DNA from: an uncultured Paracoccaceae bacterium
Lineage (GTDB): Bacteria; Pseudomonadota; Alphaproteobacteria; Rhodobacterales; Rhodobacteraceae
Assembly: GCA_947488175.1 (NCBI GenBank)
Contig: CANKYO010000008.1
Coordinates: 62,001 to 126,000 of the forward strand
DNA length: 64,000 nucleotides
Direction: 5' to 3'
The notes beneath the pieces are model-generated. The model searched no databases and was not told where the DNA came from. It was given only the letters and a program-made list of their open reading frames with translations. The position numbers were made by a program, and so were the translations under genes. Below are positions 9,278 through 18,281 of the stretch, in pieces (positions within the stretch are counted from its first letter, which is position 1; every line of letters starts with the position of its first letter).

Positions 9278-9293
9278 ATAATGTATACATTAT
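9278..9293. promoter_or_regulatory. 16-bp AT-rich palindrome, GntR-like operator candidate
   Basis: ATAATGTATACATTAT is a perfect inverted repeat in the 135-bp region between the divergent otnK (start 9220) and the FAH-family gene (start 9356). The core TGTATACA resembles sites of GntR/FadR-type regulators of sugar-acid genes. No GntR gene is in the window, so the cognate protein is unknown. Confidence 0.5.
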
Positions 9294-9355
9294 TTTGGTG
9301 TTGGCCGTGCTGATGTGCCGGTTATGATCCGGCAACACATACAAGGATTGATCAG

Positions 9356-10195
9356 ATGAAGCTTTGCCGTATCCGGACTGATGGTGGTGTATGCCCTGCG
9401 CTGGTGGATGCCGATGGGCAACTGCGTGATCTTGGCGGGCATATCGCTGATGTGGACGGGGCAACTGTGGGTCCGGCAGCGTTGGACGCATTGCGGGCGA
9501 TTGATCCGGCTGGTCTGCCACTGATCAGCGGAGAATATCAGCCGATCCTGTCTGATGTCCGCCGGATCTTCTGTATCGGCCTGAACTATTCCGACCACGC
9601 CATCGAGGCGAACATGCCTGTCCCCGACCACCCCATTCTGTTCATGAAAGCTTGCCCTGCCACAGGTGCCAATGACCCGATCACCATCCCGAAGGAGTCG
9701 GAAAAGACAGATTGGGAGGTAGAACTGGGCGTCGTCATTGGCAGCGAAACAAGGCACGTTTCGCAAGCTGACGCCCTGTCTCATGTCGCTGGCTATTGCG
9801 TGGCCAATGACGTGTCCGAACGCAGCTTTCAGATGGATTTCGGCGGCCAATGGATCAAAGGCAAATCCTGCGACAGCTTTGCCCCTATCGGCCCGTGGCT
9901 TGTGACGAAGGATGAAGTGCCGGACCCACAGGCATTGGACATGTATCTGGACGTCAATGGTGAGAGGCGGCAGACGGGAAATACACGAACCATGATCTTT
10001 CCGGTGGCCGACATCGTATCATTCGTCAGCCGCTTTATTACCCTGATGCCCGGTGATGTCATCATGACGGGAACGCCGCCGGGCGTGGGCATGGGAATGA
10101 AGCCAGCGCAATACCTGCGGGCCGGCGATGTCGTCACACTGGGGATCGACGGGCTGGGCACTCAACGACAAGAGGTTGTCGCCTATCACGCGTGA
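9356..10195 (+). CDS. Fumarylacetoacetate hydrolase (FAH) family protein
   Basis: A 279-aa FAH-fold enzyme. FCIGLNYSDHA, the metal-ligand run DWEVELGVVIG, VANDVSERSFQ, the lysine-containing GKSCDSFAPIGPWLV and TGTPPGVGMG are all family signatures. Such proteins cleave or hydrate oxo-acids (fumarylpyruvate, ureidoglycolate, 2,4-diketo-3-deoxy sugar acids). It is divergent from otnKC and shares its intergenic palindrome, which hints at sugar-acid degradation, though the hmg operon downstream also needs a FAH (fahA is a separate gene). The exact substrate is unresolved. AAGGA precedes the ATG. Confidence 0.85.
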   Translation: MKLCRIRTDGGVCPALVDADGQLRDLGGHIADVDGATVGPAALDALRAIDPAGLPLISGEYQPILSDVRRIFCIGLNYSDHAIEANMPVPDHPILFMKACPATGANDPITIPKESEKTDWEVELGVVIGSETRHVSQADALSHVAGYCVANDVSERSFQMDFGGQWIKGKSCDSFAPIGPWLVTKDEVPDPQALDMYLDVNGERRQTGNTRTMIFPVADIVSFVSRFITLMPGDVIMTGTPPGVGMGMKPAQYLRAGDVVTLGIDGLGTQRQEVVAYHA

Positions 10196-10206
10196 CGGGT
10201 ATTCCG

Positions 10207-10641
10207 CTAAAACTTGGCAATCTTTACAAGGCAGCGACGCAAGGTTGCCACCTCTTCATCAGTGAAAGGGGCTGTCAGGTTTGCCTCAAAATCCTGCGCG
10301 GCGCGGTAGAGATCACGGAATGCCGCGCGCCCTGCGGCTGTCAGTTTCAGCGTTTCATGTCGCCGGTCATCAGGTAGCGGTGTCCGGGTCAGAAAGCGCC
10401 GCTTTTCCAGTGCCGATACCGCCCTGCTGACCTTGGTTTTGTGGATCCGTGCGCGTGTGCAAATATTTTTCGCAGTCATCTCGCCATAATGGCCAAGGTG
10501 GAAGACAACACGCCATTCGGTGCGCAACATCCCGTATTTGGCTTTGTAGTAGCGCTGGAAATCAAGGCTCGACATTTCGGCGGCCTGATTGAGGAGGTAA
10601 GGCAGAAAATCCTGTAGGTCGAAAGGGGTATCATCGGTCAT
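10207..10641 (-). CDS. MarR family transcriptional regulator
   Basis: A 144-aa winged-helix protein. The recognition region is TARARIHKTKVSRAVSALEKRR-like (about residues 62-82) followed by the wing with LPDDRRHE, typical of MarR. It is divergent from hmgA with 67 bp between starts and an inverted repeat at 10661-10680, so it very likely controls the homogentisate operon (compare the MarR-type regulators assigned to hmg genes in proteobacteria). The ligand is not known; homogentisate or a hydroxyphenylacetate is plausible. Confidence 0.88.
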   Translation of the reverse strand: MTDDTPFDLQDFLPYLLNQAAEMSSLDFQRYYKAKYGMLRTEWRVVFHLGHYGEMTAKNICTRARIHKTKVSRAVSALEKRRFLTRTPLPDDRRHETLKLTAAGRAAFRDLYRAAQDFEANLTAPFTDEEVATLRRCLVKIAKF

Positions 10642-10660
10642 CGGCTGAAACTATGGCTTG

Positions 10661-10680
10661 TTAGTTACAAAAACAACTAA
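10661..10680. promoter_or_regulatory. Inverted repeat, candidate MarR operator of the hmg operon
   Basis: TTAGTTACAAAAACAACTAA has perfect 6-bp arms (TTAGTT and AACTAA) around an 8-bp spacer. It sits between the divergent MarR gene and hmgA, 19 bp from the regulator start and 28 bp before hmgA, a normal place for an autoregulatory MarR site. Confidence 0.6.
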
Positions 10681-10708
10681 TATCTGAAGGCGCAAGCAGG
10701 AGGTTGCC

Positions 10709-12070
10709 ATGAACAAAGACATTTCGCCCCATGCGCTGCAATCGGCTGGAACCTCGGTCGGAACGGTGGCCGGCTACATGCCCGGCTTCGGAAACGACTT
10801 TGAGACAGAGGCGCTGCCGGGTGCCTTGCCGCAAGGCATGAACTCACCCCAGAAATGCAATTACGGGCTTTATGGCGAACAGCTATCAGGTACCGCCTTT
10901 ACCGCGCCGAGCCATCAGAATGAACGGACCTGGTGCTATCGCATCCGCCCGTCGGTGAAGCACACGCATCGGTTTCAGAGGATCGATTTGCCGTATTGGA
11001 AATCCGCGCCGCATATCGACCTCGATGTGATCTCGCTTGGCCAGTATCGTTGGGATCCGGTGCCTCATTCGGATCAGCCGCTGAACTGGCTGACCGGCAT
11101 GCGGACGATGACAACCGCAGGTGACGTGAACACACAGGTCGGCATGGCGAGCCATATCTACCTTGTGAACGAAAGCATGGTGGATGCCTATTTCTTTTCC
11201 GCCGACTCTGAGCTTTTGGTCGTACCACAGGAAGGTCGGTTGCGGTTCTGTACGGAACTGGGTGTGATCGACATTGAACCGCAAGAGATTGCGATCATCC
11301 CGCGCGGGCTGGTGTACCGCGTTGAGGTGCTGGAAGGCCCCTGCCGGGGGTTTGTTTGCGAAAACTACGGACAGAAGTTTGATCTGCCGGGGCGCGGCCC
11401 GATCGGGGCCAACTGCATGGCCAATCGCCGCGATTTCAAAACGCCTGTTGCGGCATTTGAGGATCGCGAGACGCCATCGACGGTTACGGTCAAATGGGCG
11501 GGTCAGTTTCACCAAACCAAGATCGGCCATTCGCCGCTGGACGTGGTCGCATGGCACGGCAACTACGCGCCCTGCAAATATGATCTGCGGACCTATTGCC
11601 CAGTCGGCGCGATCCTTTTCGATCATCCCGATCCTTCGATTTTCACAGTTCTGACCGCCCCATCTGGGGTGGAAGGCACCGCAAATATTGATTTTGTGCT
11701 ATTCCGTGATCGCTGGATGGTGGCCGAAAACACGTTCCGCCCGCCGTGGTATCACAAGAATGTCATGTCCGAACTGATGGGCAACGTTCATGGCATTTAT
11801 GATGCGAAGCCCAAGGGCTTTGTGCCTGGCGGAATGAGCCTGCACAACATGATGCTGCCGCATGGGCCAGACAAGAACGCGTTTGAAGGGGCGTCGAACG
11901 CCGACCTGAAGGCCGAGAAACTGTCAGACACCATGTCGTTCATGTTCGAAACCCGGTTCCCCCAGCATCTGACCAGATATGCAGCGCAAGAGGCCCCGCT
12001 GCAGGACGACTATATCGACTGCTGGAGCGACCTCGAGAAGAAGTTCGACGGAACACCGGGGGAAAAGTAG
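10709..12070 (+). CDS. hmgA: Homogentisate 1,2-dioxygenase
   Basis: A 453-aa iron(II) ring-cleavage dioxygenase converting homogentisate to maleylacetoacetate. The early [18 protein letters not shown] and [14 protein letters not shown] are highly conserved in HmgA. The iron ligands fall in the C-terminal part around [18 protein letters not shown] and [18 protein letters not shown] lies just before the ATG. It leads the operon hmgA-fahA-MBL-mhaA-mhaB. A maleylacetoacetate isomerase gene is not seen nearby. Confidence 0.96.
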   Translation: MNKDISPHALQSAGTSVGTVAGYMPGFGNDFETEALPGALPQGMNSPQKCNYGLYGEQLSGTAFTAPSHQNERTWCYRIRPSVKHTHRFQRIDLPYWKSAPHIDLDVISLGQYRWDPVPHSDQPLNWLTGMRTMTTAGDVNTQVGMASHIYLVNESMVDAYFFSADSELLVVPQEGRLRFCTELGVIDIEPQEIAIIPRGLVYRVEVLEGPCRGFVCENYGQKFDLPGRGPIGANCMANRRDFKTPVAAFEDRETPSTVTVKWAGQFHQTKIGHSPLDVVAWHGNYAPCKYDLRTYCPVGAILFDHPDPSIFTVLTAPSGVEGTANIDFVLFRDRWMVAENTFRPPWYHKNVMSELMGNVHGIYDAKPKGFVPGGMSLHNMMLPHGPDKNAFEGASNADLKAEKLSDTMSFMFETRFPQHLTRYAAQEAPLQDDYIDCWSDLEKKFDGTPGEK

Positions 12071-12073
12071 CGC

Positions 12074-13348
12074 ATGCCGCTGATGAAAAGCTGGGTGGAA
12101 AGCGCAAACAATGCCGACTGCCCCTTTCCACTGAATAACCTGCCTTATGGTGTGTTTTCGTTTGGTGATAGCAAGCGACGCTGTGGAGTAGCTATTGGTG
12201 ACCAGATCCTTGATCTGCGCGGTTTGTCAGAGGCTGGTGTGATCAGCTTTCATGGCATGATACCGGCAGAAGTGGCCAACCCTTTCCTTGCCTCAACATG
12301 GAATGGGTTCATGGAACTCGGACCCGGTCTATGGAAATGGTTTCGAGAAACACTTCAGAAGTCATTGGCAGCAGAAAGCACCAAAGCAGACACGATCCGC
12401 CCTCATCTTGTGCCGCAAGGCGACGCGACCATGCATCTTCCAATTGAGGTTCGTGAATACACCGATTTCTATGCCGGCAAGCACCACGCGACCAATGTCG
12501 GCACCATGTTCCGTGGACCCGAGAATGCGCTGCCACCCAATTGGTTGCATATTCCCATCGGCTACAACGGCCGCGCCTCTTCGGTGGTGGTCAGCGGCAC
12601 CGATATCATTCGCCCCAATGGTCAGACAAAGACACCGGATGCGGATATGCCATCGTTCGGCCCCAGCAAGCGGCTGGACATCGAGTTGGAGATGGGAGCA
12701 ATCGTCGGCACGGCGTCGGAGCTGGGTCGGCCCATCACAGTGGCCGAGGCTGATGGCATGATCTTTGGCTATGTTCTGCTGAACGATTGGTCCGCCCGCG
12801 ACATACAGGCGTGGGAGTATCAGCCGCTGGGCCCGTTTCAGGCCAAGGCCTTTGCGACGTCTATCAGCCCTTGGATCGTGACCAAGGCCGCGCTGGAACC
12901 GTTCCGCGCCTCGACCCCACAACGTGAAAAAGACCTTCTGCCCTATCTGCGTGAACCGGGACCGATGCTTTATGACATAGACCTGCAGGTCACGATGGCG
13001 CCGAAGGGCAGGGGTGCCACGACCATTGCTCGCACCAACTACAACCAGATGTACTATTCCGCCGCGCAGCAATTGGCGCATCACGCCAGCTCCGGCTGCG
13101 CGATGAATACCGGTGATCTGCTGGGGTCGGGTACGATATCTGGCCCGGAGAAGGATCAGCGCGGCAGTCTGCTGGAACTCACATGGGGTGGCAAAGAGCC
13201 GTTGACCCTATCCACCGGCGAGACGCGCACGTTCATCGAGGATGGCGATACATTGACGCTGCATGGTGCCGCCAAGGGGGACGGCTATCAAATCGGGTTT
13301 GGTGAATGTACCAGCACGATCAGACCGGCCCCCAAATTCCCAGTATAA
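12074..13348 (+). CDS. fahA: Fumarylacetoacetase
   Basis: A 424-aa two-domain fumarylacetoacetate hydrolase, the last step from homogentisate to fumarate and acetoacetate. The metal and catalytic residues lie in EYTDFYAGKHHATNVG (Asp plus the catalytic His pair), LDIELEMGAIVG and LLNDWSARDIQAWEY. Its start follows the hmgA stop by three bases, so the two are co-transcribed. This is the true FahA; the FAH-family protein at 9356 is a different, shorter type. Confidence 0.95.
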   Translation: MPLMKSWVESANNADCPFPLNNLPYGVFSFGDSKRRCGVAIGDQILDLRGLSEAGVISFHGMIPAEVANPFLASTWNGFMELGPGLWKWFRETLQKSLAAESTKADTIRPHLVPQGDATMHLPIEVREYTDFYAGKHHATNVGTMFRGPENALPPNWLHIPIGYNGRASSVVVSGTDIIRPNGQTKTPDADMPSFGPSKRLDIELEMGAIVGTASELGRPITVAEADGMIFGYVLLNDWSARDIQAWEYQPLGPFQAKAFATSISPWIVTKAALEPFRASTPQREKDLLPYLREPGPMLYDIDLQVTMAPKGRGATTIARTNYNQMYYSAAQQLAHHASSGCAMNTGDLLGSGTISGPEKDQRGSLLELTWGGKEPLTLSTGETRTFIEDGDTLTLHGAAKGDGYQIGFGECTSTIRPAPKFPV

Positions 13349-13361
13349 GAGGACAACAACA

Positions 13362-14312
13362 TTGGCTAAGGCTTTCGCATCCCAAGGGGACATGACCGAA
13401 AAGAAGATCAGCTTTGACGAGGTCGGGCGTGATCTGTGGGCCTTTACGGCTGAGGGTGATCCGAATTCCGGCGTCATTATCGGTGATGACAGCGTCATGA
13501 TTGTCGAGGCGCAGGCGACCCCATTGCTTGCTGCGAAGGTCATTGAAAAGGTGCGCAGCGTGACCGACAAGCCGATCAGCCATGTGGTGCTGACCCACTA
13601 TCACGCGGTCCGGGTGCTTGGGGCCAGCGCATACGAGGCCGATCAGATTATCATGGGCGAGACGGCACGCGGCATGGTGGCCGAGCGCGGGCAGGAGGAC
13701 TGGGACAGCGAATTCCAGCGGTTTCCACGCCTGTTCGAAGGGCATGAAAGTATTGCGGGACTGACCTGGCCAACGACGACCTTCAACGACACGATGACTG
13801 TCTATCTGGGCAACCGGCGGGTTGACCTGATGCATCTGGGCCGGGCGCATACCGCCGGCGACATCGTCATTCACGTGCCGGATGAGAATGTCATGTTCAC
13901 TGGTGACATCGTCGAGGACCATTCCGCCTGCTATTGCGGCGATGGTTATTTCAACGAATGGGGTCACACCCTCGACAATATCGCGGCGTTTGATGTGGAT
14001 GCAATTGCACCAGGCAGGGGCGCTGCCCTTGTCGGCAAGGCTGCGGTTGAAAGGGCCATCGAAAGCACCCGCGATTTTGTCGATAGCACCTATGATCCGG
14101 TGGCCCGCATTGCGGCCCGTGGCGGCACCTTGAAAGCGGCATGGGATGCCGTCCGCGCGGCCTGCGATCCCAAGTTCAAGGACTACGCGATCTACGAACA
14201 TTGCCTGCCCTTCAACGTCGCCCGCGCCTATGACGAGGCGCGCGGGATCGAACACCCCCGCATCTGGACGGCCCAGCGCGATCTAGACATGTGGGAAGCA
14301 TTGCAAGGCTAG
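13362..14312 (+). CDS. Metallo-beta-lactamase-fold protein with altered metal site
   Basis: A 316-aa protein starting at TTG 13362, chosen because AGAGGA is seven to eight bases upstream; an in-frame open stretch inside fahA is not used. The fold is recognisable (GVIIGDDSVMIVEAQA, HTAGDIVIHV near 163, MFTGDIVED). The usual HxHxDH motif is replaced by THYHAVRVLG (about residues 77-86), so the Asp and last His are lost, and the usual PGHG is PGRG near 217. It may have lost hydrolase activity or bind metal differently. Its place between fahA and the aromatic hydroxylase suggests a job in homogentisate metabolism, but the function is unknown. Confidence 0.8.
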   Translation: MAKAFASQGDMTEKKISFDEVGRDLWAFTAEGDPNSGVIIGDDSVMIVEAQATPLLAAKVIEKVRSVTDKPISHVVLTHYHAVRVLGASAYEADQIIMGETARGMVAERGQEDWDSEFQRFPRLFEGHESIAGLTWPTTTFNDTMTVYLGNRRVDLMHLGRAHTAGDIVIHVPDENVMFTGDIVEDHSACYCGDGYFNEWGHTLDNIAAFDVDAIAPGRGAALVGKAAVERAIESTRDFVDSTYDPVARIAARGGTLKAAWDAVRAACDPKFKDYAIYEHCLPFNVARAYDEARGIEHPRIWTAQRDLDMWEALQG

Positions 14313-14319
14313 GGTGATC

Positions 14320-15957
14320 ATGGCCGCAAGGTATCAGACCGCGTTTACAATTTATCCCTACGCCCGGGTTTCAGCACAATCACAGGCACCCGTCAGACAC
14401 CCGGTTGTCATCGTGGGTGGCGGCCCGGTGGGTCTGATCCTCGCCCTGGATCTGGGCAAGAAGGGCGTGCCGGTCCTTCTGCTTGATGATCATGAAGGGC
14501 CGGGACTGGGCAGCAAGGCGATCTGCTTTTCCAAACGCACGCTGGACATCGCCCACAGGCTGGGTGCCTGCCAGCCAATGGTGGACAAGGGCGTCGTCTG
14601 GAACGTGGGCAAGGTGTTTCATGGGGATGGCAAGGTTTTCGAATTCAACCTGTTACCGGAAAAGGGTCACCGAAACCCGGCCTTCATCAATCTGCAGCAA
14701 CCATATTTCGAAAAGTTCTTGTTCGACGAGATCCGCAAGGCGCAAGACGCCGGTGCGCCAATCGAAATTCGAGGAGGCAACCGTGTCACCGGTGTGACCG
14801 AAGCAGATGACCATACCGTGTTGGATATCGAAACGCCGGATGGGCCTTATCAAGTGCAGGCTGATTGGTTGATCGCATGCGACGGTGCCCGGTCACCAAT
14901 CCGGGATATGATGGGTCTCAGCTTTGATGGTCGCGTGTTTGAGGATAATTTCCTGATTGCTGATGTCAGGATGAAGGCCGATTTCCCCACAGAGCGATGG
15001 TTCTGGTTTGAACCCCCGTTTGAAGGCGCGGGACAGTCGGCCCTACTTCATAAACAACCTGACGATATCTGGCGCATTGATTTCCAGCTTGGCTGGGATA
15101 TCGACCGCGCGGCAGAGCTGGACCCGGCCCGCATCCGCGCCCGTGTCGATGCCATGCTTTCATCGCAAAGCGGAACGATCCCGGATTATGAGCTAGATTG
15201 GACCTCGATCTACACATTCCAGTGTCGGCGGATGAAGAAATTTCGCCATGGCCGCGTGATCTTTGCTGGTGACAGTGCGCACCAGGTGTCGCCCTTTGGT
15301 GCCCGGGGCGCCAATTCCGGTGTACAGGACGCCGAAAACCTGGCCTGGAAGCTTGATCTGGTGTTGCAGGGCATTGCGGATGCGACGCTGCTGGACAGCT
15401 ACGCCAGCGAACGCGAATTTGCCGCTGATGAAAACATCCTGAATTCGTCACGCGCGACCGATTTCATGACGCCGAAGTCCGAAATCAGCAAGGTGTTCCG
15501 CAACGCTGTGCTGGACCTCGCAGAACGGCACGCTTTTGCCCGACCATTGGTGAATTCGGGTCGGTTATCAGTACCGTGCAAGTATGAGGGTTTTCCGCTT
15601 TTCGGTGAGGACGCGCTGGGCGGGCCGGTCTTGACCGGCCCGGGTGCAGTCTGTGTCGATGCGCCGGTGGATGACGGCTATCTGCTGGATCATCTGGGCG
15701 GTGGCTTTACGATCCTTGCCATTGGCGCAGCACGGGCAGAGGCGGTTTCCGCCGCGGGCGTGACCGCGCAAGTGCTGCATATCCCCGCACCAACGCCGGA
15801 ATTGGCTGAGCGGTATTTAGGCTCCGCACCACAAGCCGTCTATCTGATCCGCCCGGACCAGCATGTGGTGGCCCGTTGGGCAGATGCGGATCCGGATACC
15901 ATCAAGGCAGCATTGCGTCTCGCCATAGGAAAGGCTGACCCATGTCAATCAATCTGA
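14320..15957 (+). CDS. mhaA: FAD-dependent aromatic hydroxylase, probable 3-hydroxyphenylacetate 6-hydroxylase large subunit (MhaA-like)
   Basis: A 545-aa group A flavin monooxygenase. It has the FAD GxGxxG in VVIVGGGPVGLILALDLG (about residues 28-45), the DG motif ACDGARSPIRD and the GD motif IFAGDSAHQVSPFGARGAN. ATG 14320 is used; an in-frame GTG lies at 14314. The best functional guess is hydroxylation of 3-hydroxyphenylacetate to homogentisate, because it is in the hmgA-fahA operon and is followed by a 60-aa protein, as in the two-component MhaAB of Pseudomonas putida. A 3-(3-hydroxyphenyl)propionate-type hydroxylase is the alternative. Confidence 0.8.
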   Translation: MAARYQTAFTIYPYARVSAQSQAPVRHPVVIVGGGPVGLILALDLGKKGVPVLLLDDHEGPGLGSKAICFSKRTLDIAHRLGACQPMVDKGVVWNVGKVFHGDGKVFEFNLLPEKGHRNPAFINLQQPYFEKFLFDEIRKAQDAGAPIEIRGGNRVTGVTEADDHTVLDIETPDGPYQVQADWLIACDGARSPIRDMMGLSFDGRVFEDNFLIADVRMKADFPTERWFWFEPPFEGAGQSALLHKQPDDIWRIDFQLGWDIDRAAELDPARIRARVDAMLSSQSGTIPDYELDWTSIYTFQCRRMKKFRHGRVIFAGDSAHQVSPFGARGANSGVQDAENLAWKLDLVLQGIADATLLDSYASEREFAADENILNSSRATDFMTPKSEISKVFRNAVLDLAERHAFARPLVNSGRLSVPCKYEGFPLFGEDALGGPVLTGPGAVCVDAPVDDGYLLDHLGGGFTILAIGAARAEAVSAAGVTAQVLHIPAPTPELAERYLGSAPQAVYLIRPDQHVVARWADADPDTIKAALRLAIGKADPCQSI

Positions 15958-16124
15958 CACCGAACATACCCGACCCGGATGGCTTTTATGATGAGCTATT
16001 GGCCGCTCACGAGGGGCTGAGCAAGGCAGAAAGCGACGCGTTGAACGCGCGGCTGATCCTTGTGCTGGCCAATCATGTAGGGGATCGCGCGGTTTTGCGA
16101 GAGGCGTTGGCCGCTGCAAAATGA
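15942..16124 (+). CDS. mhaB: Small DUF2783-type protein, possible MhaB-like coupling subunit
   Basis: A 60-aa protein that overlaps the hydroxylase gene by 16 bases and so is translationally coupled to it. It is mostly helical by appearance (LNARLILVLANHVGDRAVLREALAAAK) with no Cys or membrane segment. Size, position and coupling match the small coupling protein described for 3-hydroxyphenylacetate 6-hydroxylase in Pseudomonas putida; I also recall this type of sequence as DUF2783. Assignment is by context, not by motif. Confidence 0.65.
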   Translation: MSINLTPNIPDPDGFYDELLAAHEGLSKAESDALNARLILVLANHVGDRAVLREALAAAK

Positions 16125-16138
16125 ACCTTGATGTAAAA

Positions 16139-16176
16139 CGTTACAGCTATAGCCTATATACCTAAAATCTGTAACG
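16139..16176. promoter_or_regulatory. Widely spaced inverted repeat upstream of paaA
   Basis: CGTTACAG at 16139-16146 and its exact reverse complement CTGTAACG at 16169-16176 are 30 bp apart centre to centre, about three helical turns. They lie 90 to 130 bp before paaA in the 142-bp gap after the mha genes. This could be a repressor site for PaaX or PaaR, or half-sites of another regulator. Confidence 0.45.
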
Positions 16177-16266
16177 CTTTATTGCCAGCGCCCTTGTTTT
16201 ACGCTATTTTCAAAGGGTAGTCTGATCGGCCGTCGCTCGACAGCCCACCGGAAGAAGGGGTGATCC

Positions 16267-17244
16267 ATGTATGCACAGATGATCAAGTCAGAGGCGACTG
16301 CTGATGATCCGGACAAGCTGAAGGCATTTCAGGCCCGCATCGATGCCGGTGAAAAGATCGAACCAAAGGACTGGATGCCCGAAGGGTACCGCAAGACCCT
16401 CATCCGGCAGATCGGCCAGCACGCACATTCCGAAATCGTCGGGCAATTGCCCGAAGGCAACTGGATCACGCGCGCCCCAACGCTGGAACGCAAGGCAATC
16501 CTGCTGGCCAAGGTGCAGGACGAGGCAGGGCATGGGCTATATCTCTATTGCGCGGCCGAAACGCTGGGCGTGTCTCGGGACGAGATGACCAGAATGCTGC
16601 TTGATGGCCGCATGAAGTATTCGTCCATCTTCAATTACCCGACCCTGACCTGGGCCGATATGGGCGCGGTCGGCTGGCTGGTTGATGGTGCGGCTATCAT
16701 GAACCAGGTTCCCCTGCAGCGCACATCGTACGGACCCTATGCACGGGCCATGATCCGGATTTGCAAGGAGGAGTCGTTCCACCAGCGTCAGGGCTTTGAC
16801 ATCATGATGAAGATGGCCAACGGCACACCGGCGCAACGTCGGATGGCGCAGGACGCGCTGAACCGCTTCTGGTACCCGTCACTGATGATGTTCGGCCCGT
16901 CCGACAAGGACAGCGTGCATTCGACCCAATCCATGCGCTGGCGGATCAAGATCAACACCAATGATGAGCTGCGTCAGAAATTTGTCGATCAGACCGTGCC
17001 ACAGGCCGAATATCTGGGCCTGACCGTGCCAGATGAGACACTGGCATGGAATGAGGAAAAGGGCGGCTATGACTTCGCCGAACCTGACTGGGCCGAGTTT
17101 TATGGCGTCCTGAAAGGCAATGGTCCCTGCAACACAGACCGGATAGCGGCCCGGCAAAAGGCCTGGGATGACGGCACATGGGTGCGCGACGGGCTGATGG
17201 CCCATGCGGCCAAACGCAAGGCAGCAAAGGCGGCGGCGCAATGA
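16267..17244 (+). CDS. paaA: 1,2-phenylacetyl-CoA epoxidase, catalytic subunit PaaA
   Basis: The 325-aa di-iron monooxygenase alpha subunit that epoxidises the ring of phenylacetyl-CoA. The carboxylate and His ligands appear in [17 protein letters not shown] (E-x-x-H) and [14 protein letters not shown] (E-x-x-x-H). GAAGAAGGGG precedes the ATG. It is the first of paaABCDE and overlaps paaB by four bases (ATGA). Confidence 0.96.
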   Translation: MYAQMIKSEATADDPDKLKAFQARIDAGEKIEPKDWMPEGYRKTLIRQIGQHAHSEIVGQLPEGNWITRAPTLERKAILLAKVQDEAGHGLYLYCAAETLGVSRDEMTRMLLDGRMKYSSIFNYPTLTWADMGAVGWLVDGAAIMNQVPLQRTSYGPYARAMIRICKEESFHQRQGFDIMMKMANGTPAQRRMAQDALNRFWYPSLMMFGPSDKDSVHSTQSMRWRIKINTNDELRQKFVDQTVPQAEYLGLTVPDETLAWNEEKGGYDFAEPDWAEFYGVLKGNGPCNTDRIAARQKAWDDGTWVRDGLMAHAAKRKAAKAAAQ

Positions 17245-17525
17245 CAACGGAAATGCCTCTGTGGGAAGTGTTCATTCGCGGCCAGCACGGGATGAGCCAT
17301 CGCCACGTCGGCAGCCTTCATGCCGCAGACGCGGAAACCGCGCTCCTGAACGCCCGCGATGTCTATACCCGCCGCAACGAAGGTGTGTCGATCTGGGTGG
17401 TGCCTGCGGCGCAGATCACGGCGTCGTCCCCATCCGAGAAGGGTCCGTATTTCGAGCCTGCGAATGACAAGGTGTATCGGCATCCGACGTTTTTCGACAT
17501 TCCTGATGAAGTGGGGCCGATGTGA
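17241..17525 (+). CDS. paaB: 1,2-phenylacetyl-CoA epoxidase subunit PaaB
   Basis: The 94-aa small structural subunit of the epoxidase. The N-terminus [20 protein letters not shown] and the [20 protein letters not shown] stretch are typical. The ATG at 17241 overlaps the paaA stop; an earlier in-frame start inside paaA is not used. Needed for assembly of the PaaABC(E) complex. Confidence 0.95.
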   Translation: MTTEMPLWEVFIRGQHGMSHRHVGSLHAADAETALLNARDVYTRRNEGVSIWVVPAAQITASSPSEKGPYFEPANDKVYRHPTFFDIPDEVGPM

Positions 17526-18280
17526 TGTCGGACCCATTGTTCGAATTTCTGCTGCGGCAGGGCGACAATACACTGATCCTCGGCCATCGGATCTCCGAAT
17601 GGTGCGGAATCGCCCCGGCGGTCGAAGAAGACATCGCGCTCGCCAATACCGCGCTTGACCTGATCGGACAGACACAAATGTGGCTCGGTCTTGCGGCAGA
17701 GGTCGAAGGCGCCGGGCGCAGTGCCGATGATCTGGCGTTCCACCGTGATGTCTGGGATTTCCGTAATCTCTTGCTGGTCGAACAGCCCAATGGTGATTTT
17801 GGCCATACAATCATGCGCCAATTCCTGTTTGATGCTTTTCAGGTGCCACACCTGACTGCCCTGCACAACGCCAGTGATGACCGGATCGCCGGGATCGCTG
17901 CGAAATCGCTGAAAGAGGCGCAGTATCATCTGGAACGGTCGCGCGAAACTGTGATTGCCCTGGGCGATGGCACCGAAGAAAGCAACAGGCGGATGCAGGC
18001 CGCACTTGATCGGCTCTGGCCATATGCTGGCGAGATGTTTTTGCGCGACGGCGTCGATGACGCGATGCATGAAAGCGGAATTGCCGCCGATCCAGCCAGC
18101 CTTCGCGCGACTTGGGATGATACCGTACAGACGACCCTTGGCGAGGCGATGCTGACCATCCCAGACAGCGACTTCGCCCAGCAAGGCGGCAAATCCGGCA
18201 AGCGCCATTCCGAACATCTGGGTCATCTTCTGGCAACGATGCAATTTCTGCCCCGGTCCTACCCCGATGCCCGTTGGTAG
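17525..18280 (+). CDS. paaC: 1,2-phenylacetyl-CoA epoxidase subunit PaaC
   Basis: A 251-aa ferritin-like structural subunit that pairs with PaaA and has lost the full di-iron site. Features include LLRQGDNTLILGHRISEWCG at the start and KEAQYHLERSRETVI. ATG 17525 overlaps the paaB stop by one base; the in-frame GTG three bases earlier is less likely. Confidence 0.94.
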   Translation: MSDPLFEFLLRQGDNTLILGHRISEWCGIAPAVEEDIALANTALDLIGQTQMWLGLAAEVEGAGRSADDLAFHRDVWDFRNLLLVEQPNGDFGHTIMRQFLFDAFQVPHLTALHNASDDRIAGIAAKSLKEAQYHLERSRETVIALGDGTEESNRRMQAALDRLWPYAGEMFLRDGVDDAMHESGIAADPASLRATWDDTVQTTLGEAMLTIPDSDFAQQGGKSGKRHSEHLGHLLATMQFLPRSYPDARW

Positions 18281-18281
18281 C

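Noticed and set aside
13320..14255. 311-codon minus-strand ORF
   Set aside because: Antisense to the metallo-beta-lactamase-fold gene, which has clear fold motifs and an operon context.
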